Position numbers and translations under genes: made by a program. Positions 63,345 to 64,000 of a stretch of 64,000 bases of DNA are shown here, in pieces. The notes under the pieces were generated by a model, which was not told where the DNA came from, searched no databases, and saw only the letters and a list, made by a program, of their open reading frames with translations. This DNA is from Platycnemis pennipes. Taxonomy: Eukaryota; Arthropoda; Insecta; Odonata; Platycnemididae. Every line of letters begins with the position of its first letter. Position 1 is the stretch's first letter. The DNA lies in NCBI GenBank assembly GCA_933228895.1, contig OW121850.1, positions 32,931,773 to 32,995,772 on the forward strand, in the 5' to 3' direction.

Positions 63345-64000
63345 AAAGTTGAGTCTTAGGAGAGAGAGGGAGCTTTCGTAGAAAGGCATCGTAATGTACC
63401 CAAAACTCCTAGGGAATATAGGGGTCAACCGGAGTCCATGAAGACAAGGAAAGTACTGTGAGAAGAAAGGAGAAGACAGGAGGTCAAGGAGAAAAGTAGA
63501 ATGAAAGCAGGAATGAATCTTGGTGGGGAGCATAAGAAGAGATCGTACTTCTTTGTATGCGAAGATGATGAGCCATAAATACAACAGTGACGAGATGTAC
63601 TCAAGAGCACAAATTAACTGCGGTTCTCCAGAGAAAGGCTTAAGTCTCTTCGTCTCTTCCCCCTAGAAACTCATTCAGTCACGTGAGCAGGCTTTCTCCG
63701 GGTGACCTCGGAGGCGGAGCATCGGTCAACAAGGACGGTCACGTGGGGAGGAGAGGATAAAAGGTTTCAGACGAGAGTAGCGTTCTGTTTGTTTTTTTTC
63801 GGGTGCTTCCCCCCATAAATTTCGAGGGAGGTGGAGTGAACGTATTTCCTCCGTTGGCGGGAGAGCGCGACTAGCACGCTTATATGCATCTCCAAGCTAC
63901 CAACCCTCTCTCGTCCTTATATTCCTCCTCCTTTTCCCCGGAGTGCACCCTTCGGGCTATCTTGTGTCTCTTTCTTAGTGCGCGAGCGTAAGAGCCAGCG
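63345..64000 (+). other. purine-rich island passing into mixed GC-rich edge sequence
   Basis: G+A-rich + strand at about 63350-63560, then CpG-containing mixed sequence with pyrimidine tracts to the window end. It holds the E-box pair and TATA-like sequence described separately. A pyrimidine run ending in CTTAG lies at about 63964-63979, close to the right edge, and could be a splice acceptor or chance. Confidence 0.45.
63676..63790 (+). promoter_or_regulatory. possible promoter: two GTCACGTG E-boxes and a TATA-like box
   Basis: GTCACGTG occurs twice, with its CACGTG core at 63680-63685 and 63740-63745, exactly 60 bp apart. GGATAAAAGG follows at 63755-63764 and could serve as a TATA-like box, with a TTTCAG initiator-like sequence too close (63765-63770) to be its own start site. 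CACGTG is the core bound by bHLH-zip or bHLH-PAS factors. No downstream coding region is visible before the window ends, so this is inference from short motifs. Confidence 0.25.

Noticed and set aside
63024..63584. 186-codon minus-strand open frame with a Cys-rich C-terminal part
   Set aside because: The N-terminal half lies in a purine island and is low complexity; the Cys spacing matches no family I know.

Overview
The window looks like nuclear DNA from an arthropod, most likely an insect. The supporting signs are AT-rich unique sequence, tRNA-derived SINE-like repeats, a dispersed repeat core that I associate from memory with arthropod genomes, and no trace of bacterial gene organisation. 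I cannot name the species. No complete protein-coding gene, rRNA or intact tRNA gene could be supported. The longest open frames (up to about 300 codons) are low-complexity Ser/Pro/Leu/Phe or Arg/Glu/Gly/Lys products of purine-skewed DNA and are not genes. The window therefore reads as a gene desert or the interior of very long introns. One short possible exon touches the left edge, and promoter-like sequence lies near the right edge.

Layout: two sequence types alternate. Type one is AT-rich, complex DNA without recognisable content, in blocks of roughly 1-7 kb. Type two is about 19 short islands (0.2-1 kb) that are richer in G+C, contain CpG and are strongly skewed to purines, nearly always on the + strand. 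They lie near 0.7, 4.1, 7.2, 9.9-10.2, 12.5, 18.6, 21.7, 23.8, 25.6, 27.2, 31.9, 34.9, 36.8, 39.3, 47.4, 54.3, 57.5, 60.4 and 63.6 kb, with many neighbours about 2.5-3.5 kb apart. Three contain uninterrupted G runs of 10, 16 and 14.

Repeats: a tRNA-like SINE with a textbook B box and a strong hairpin lies at about 38.03-38.23 kb. A short match to its head lies at 34.97 kb, and a second, degenerate tRNA-like element at 52.19 kb. Two copies of a repeat core containing the palindrome CAATCCTAGGATTG lie in opposite orientation at 24.3 and 33.7 kb. Several palindromes stand out: 49880-49958 (36-bp arms, 7-nt loop), 19853/20048 (35-bp arms), 40401-40449, 33073-33124, and 35481-35535, which runs directly into a 33-bp tandem repeat built from the same motif. 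There are also a diverged local duplication (9351-9726), a 52-bp tandem duplication (26059-26162) and several minor direct repeats.

No pathway or operon can be described. The main candidates for a second look are the recurring strand-biased purine islands and the unusual number of long near-perfect palindromes. All comparisons were made by eye, so identities and boundaries are approximate.
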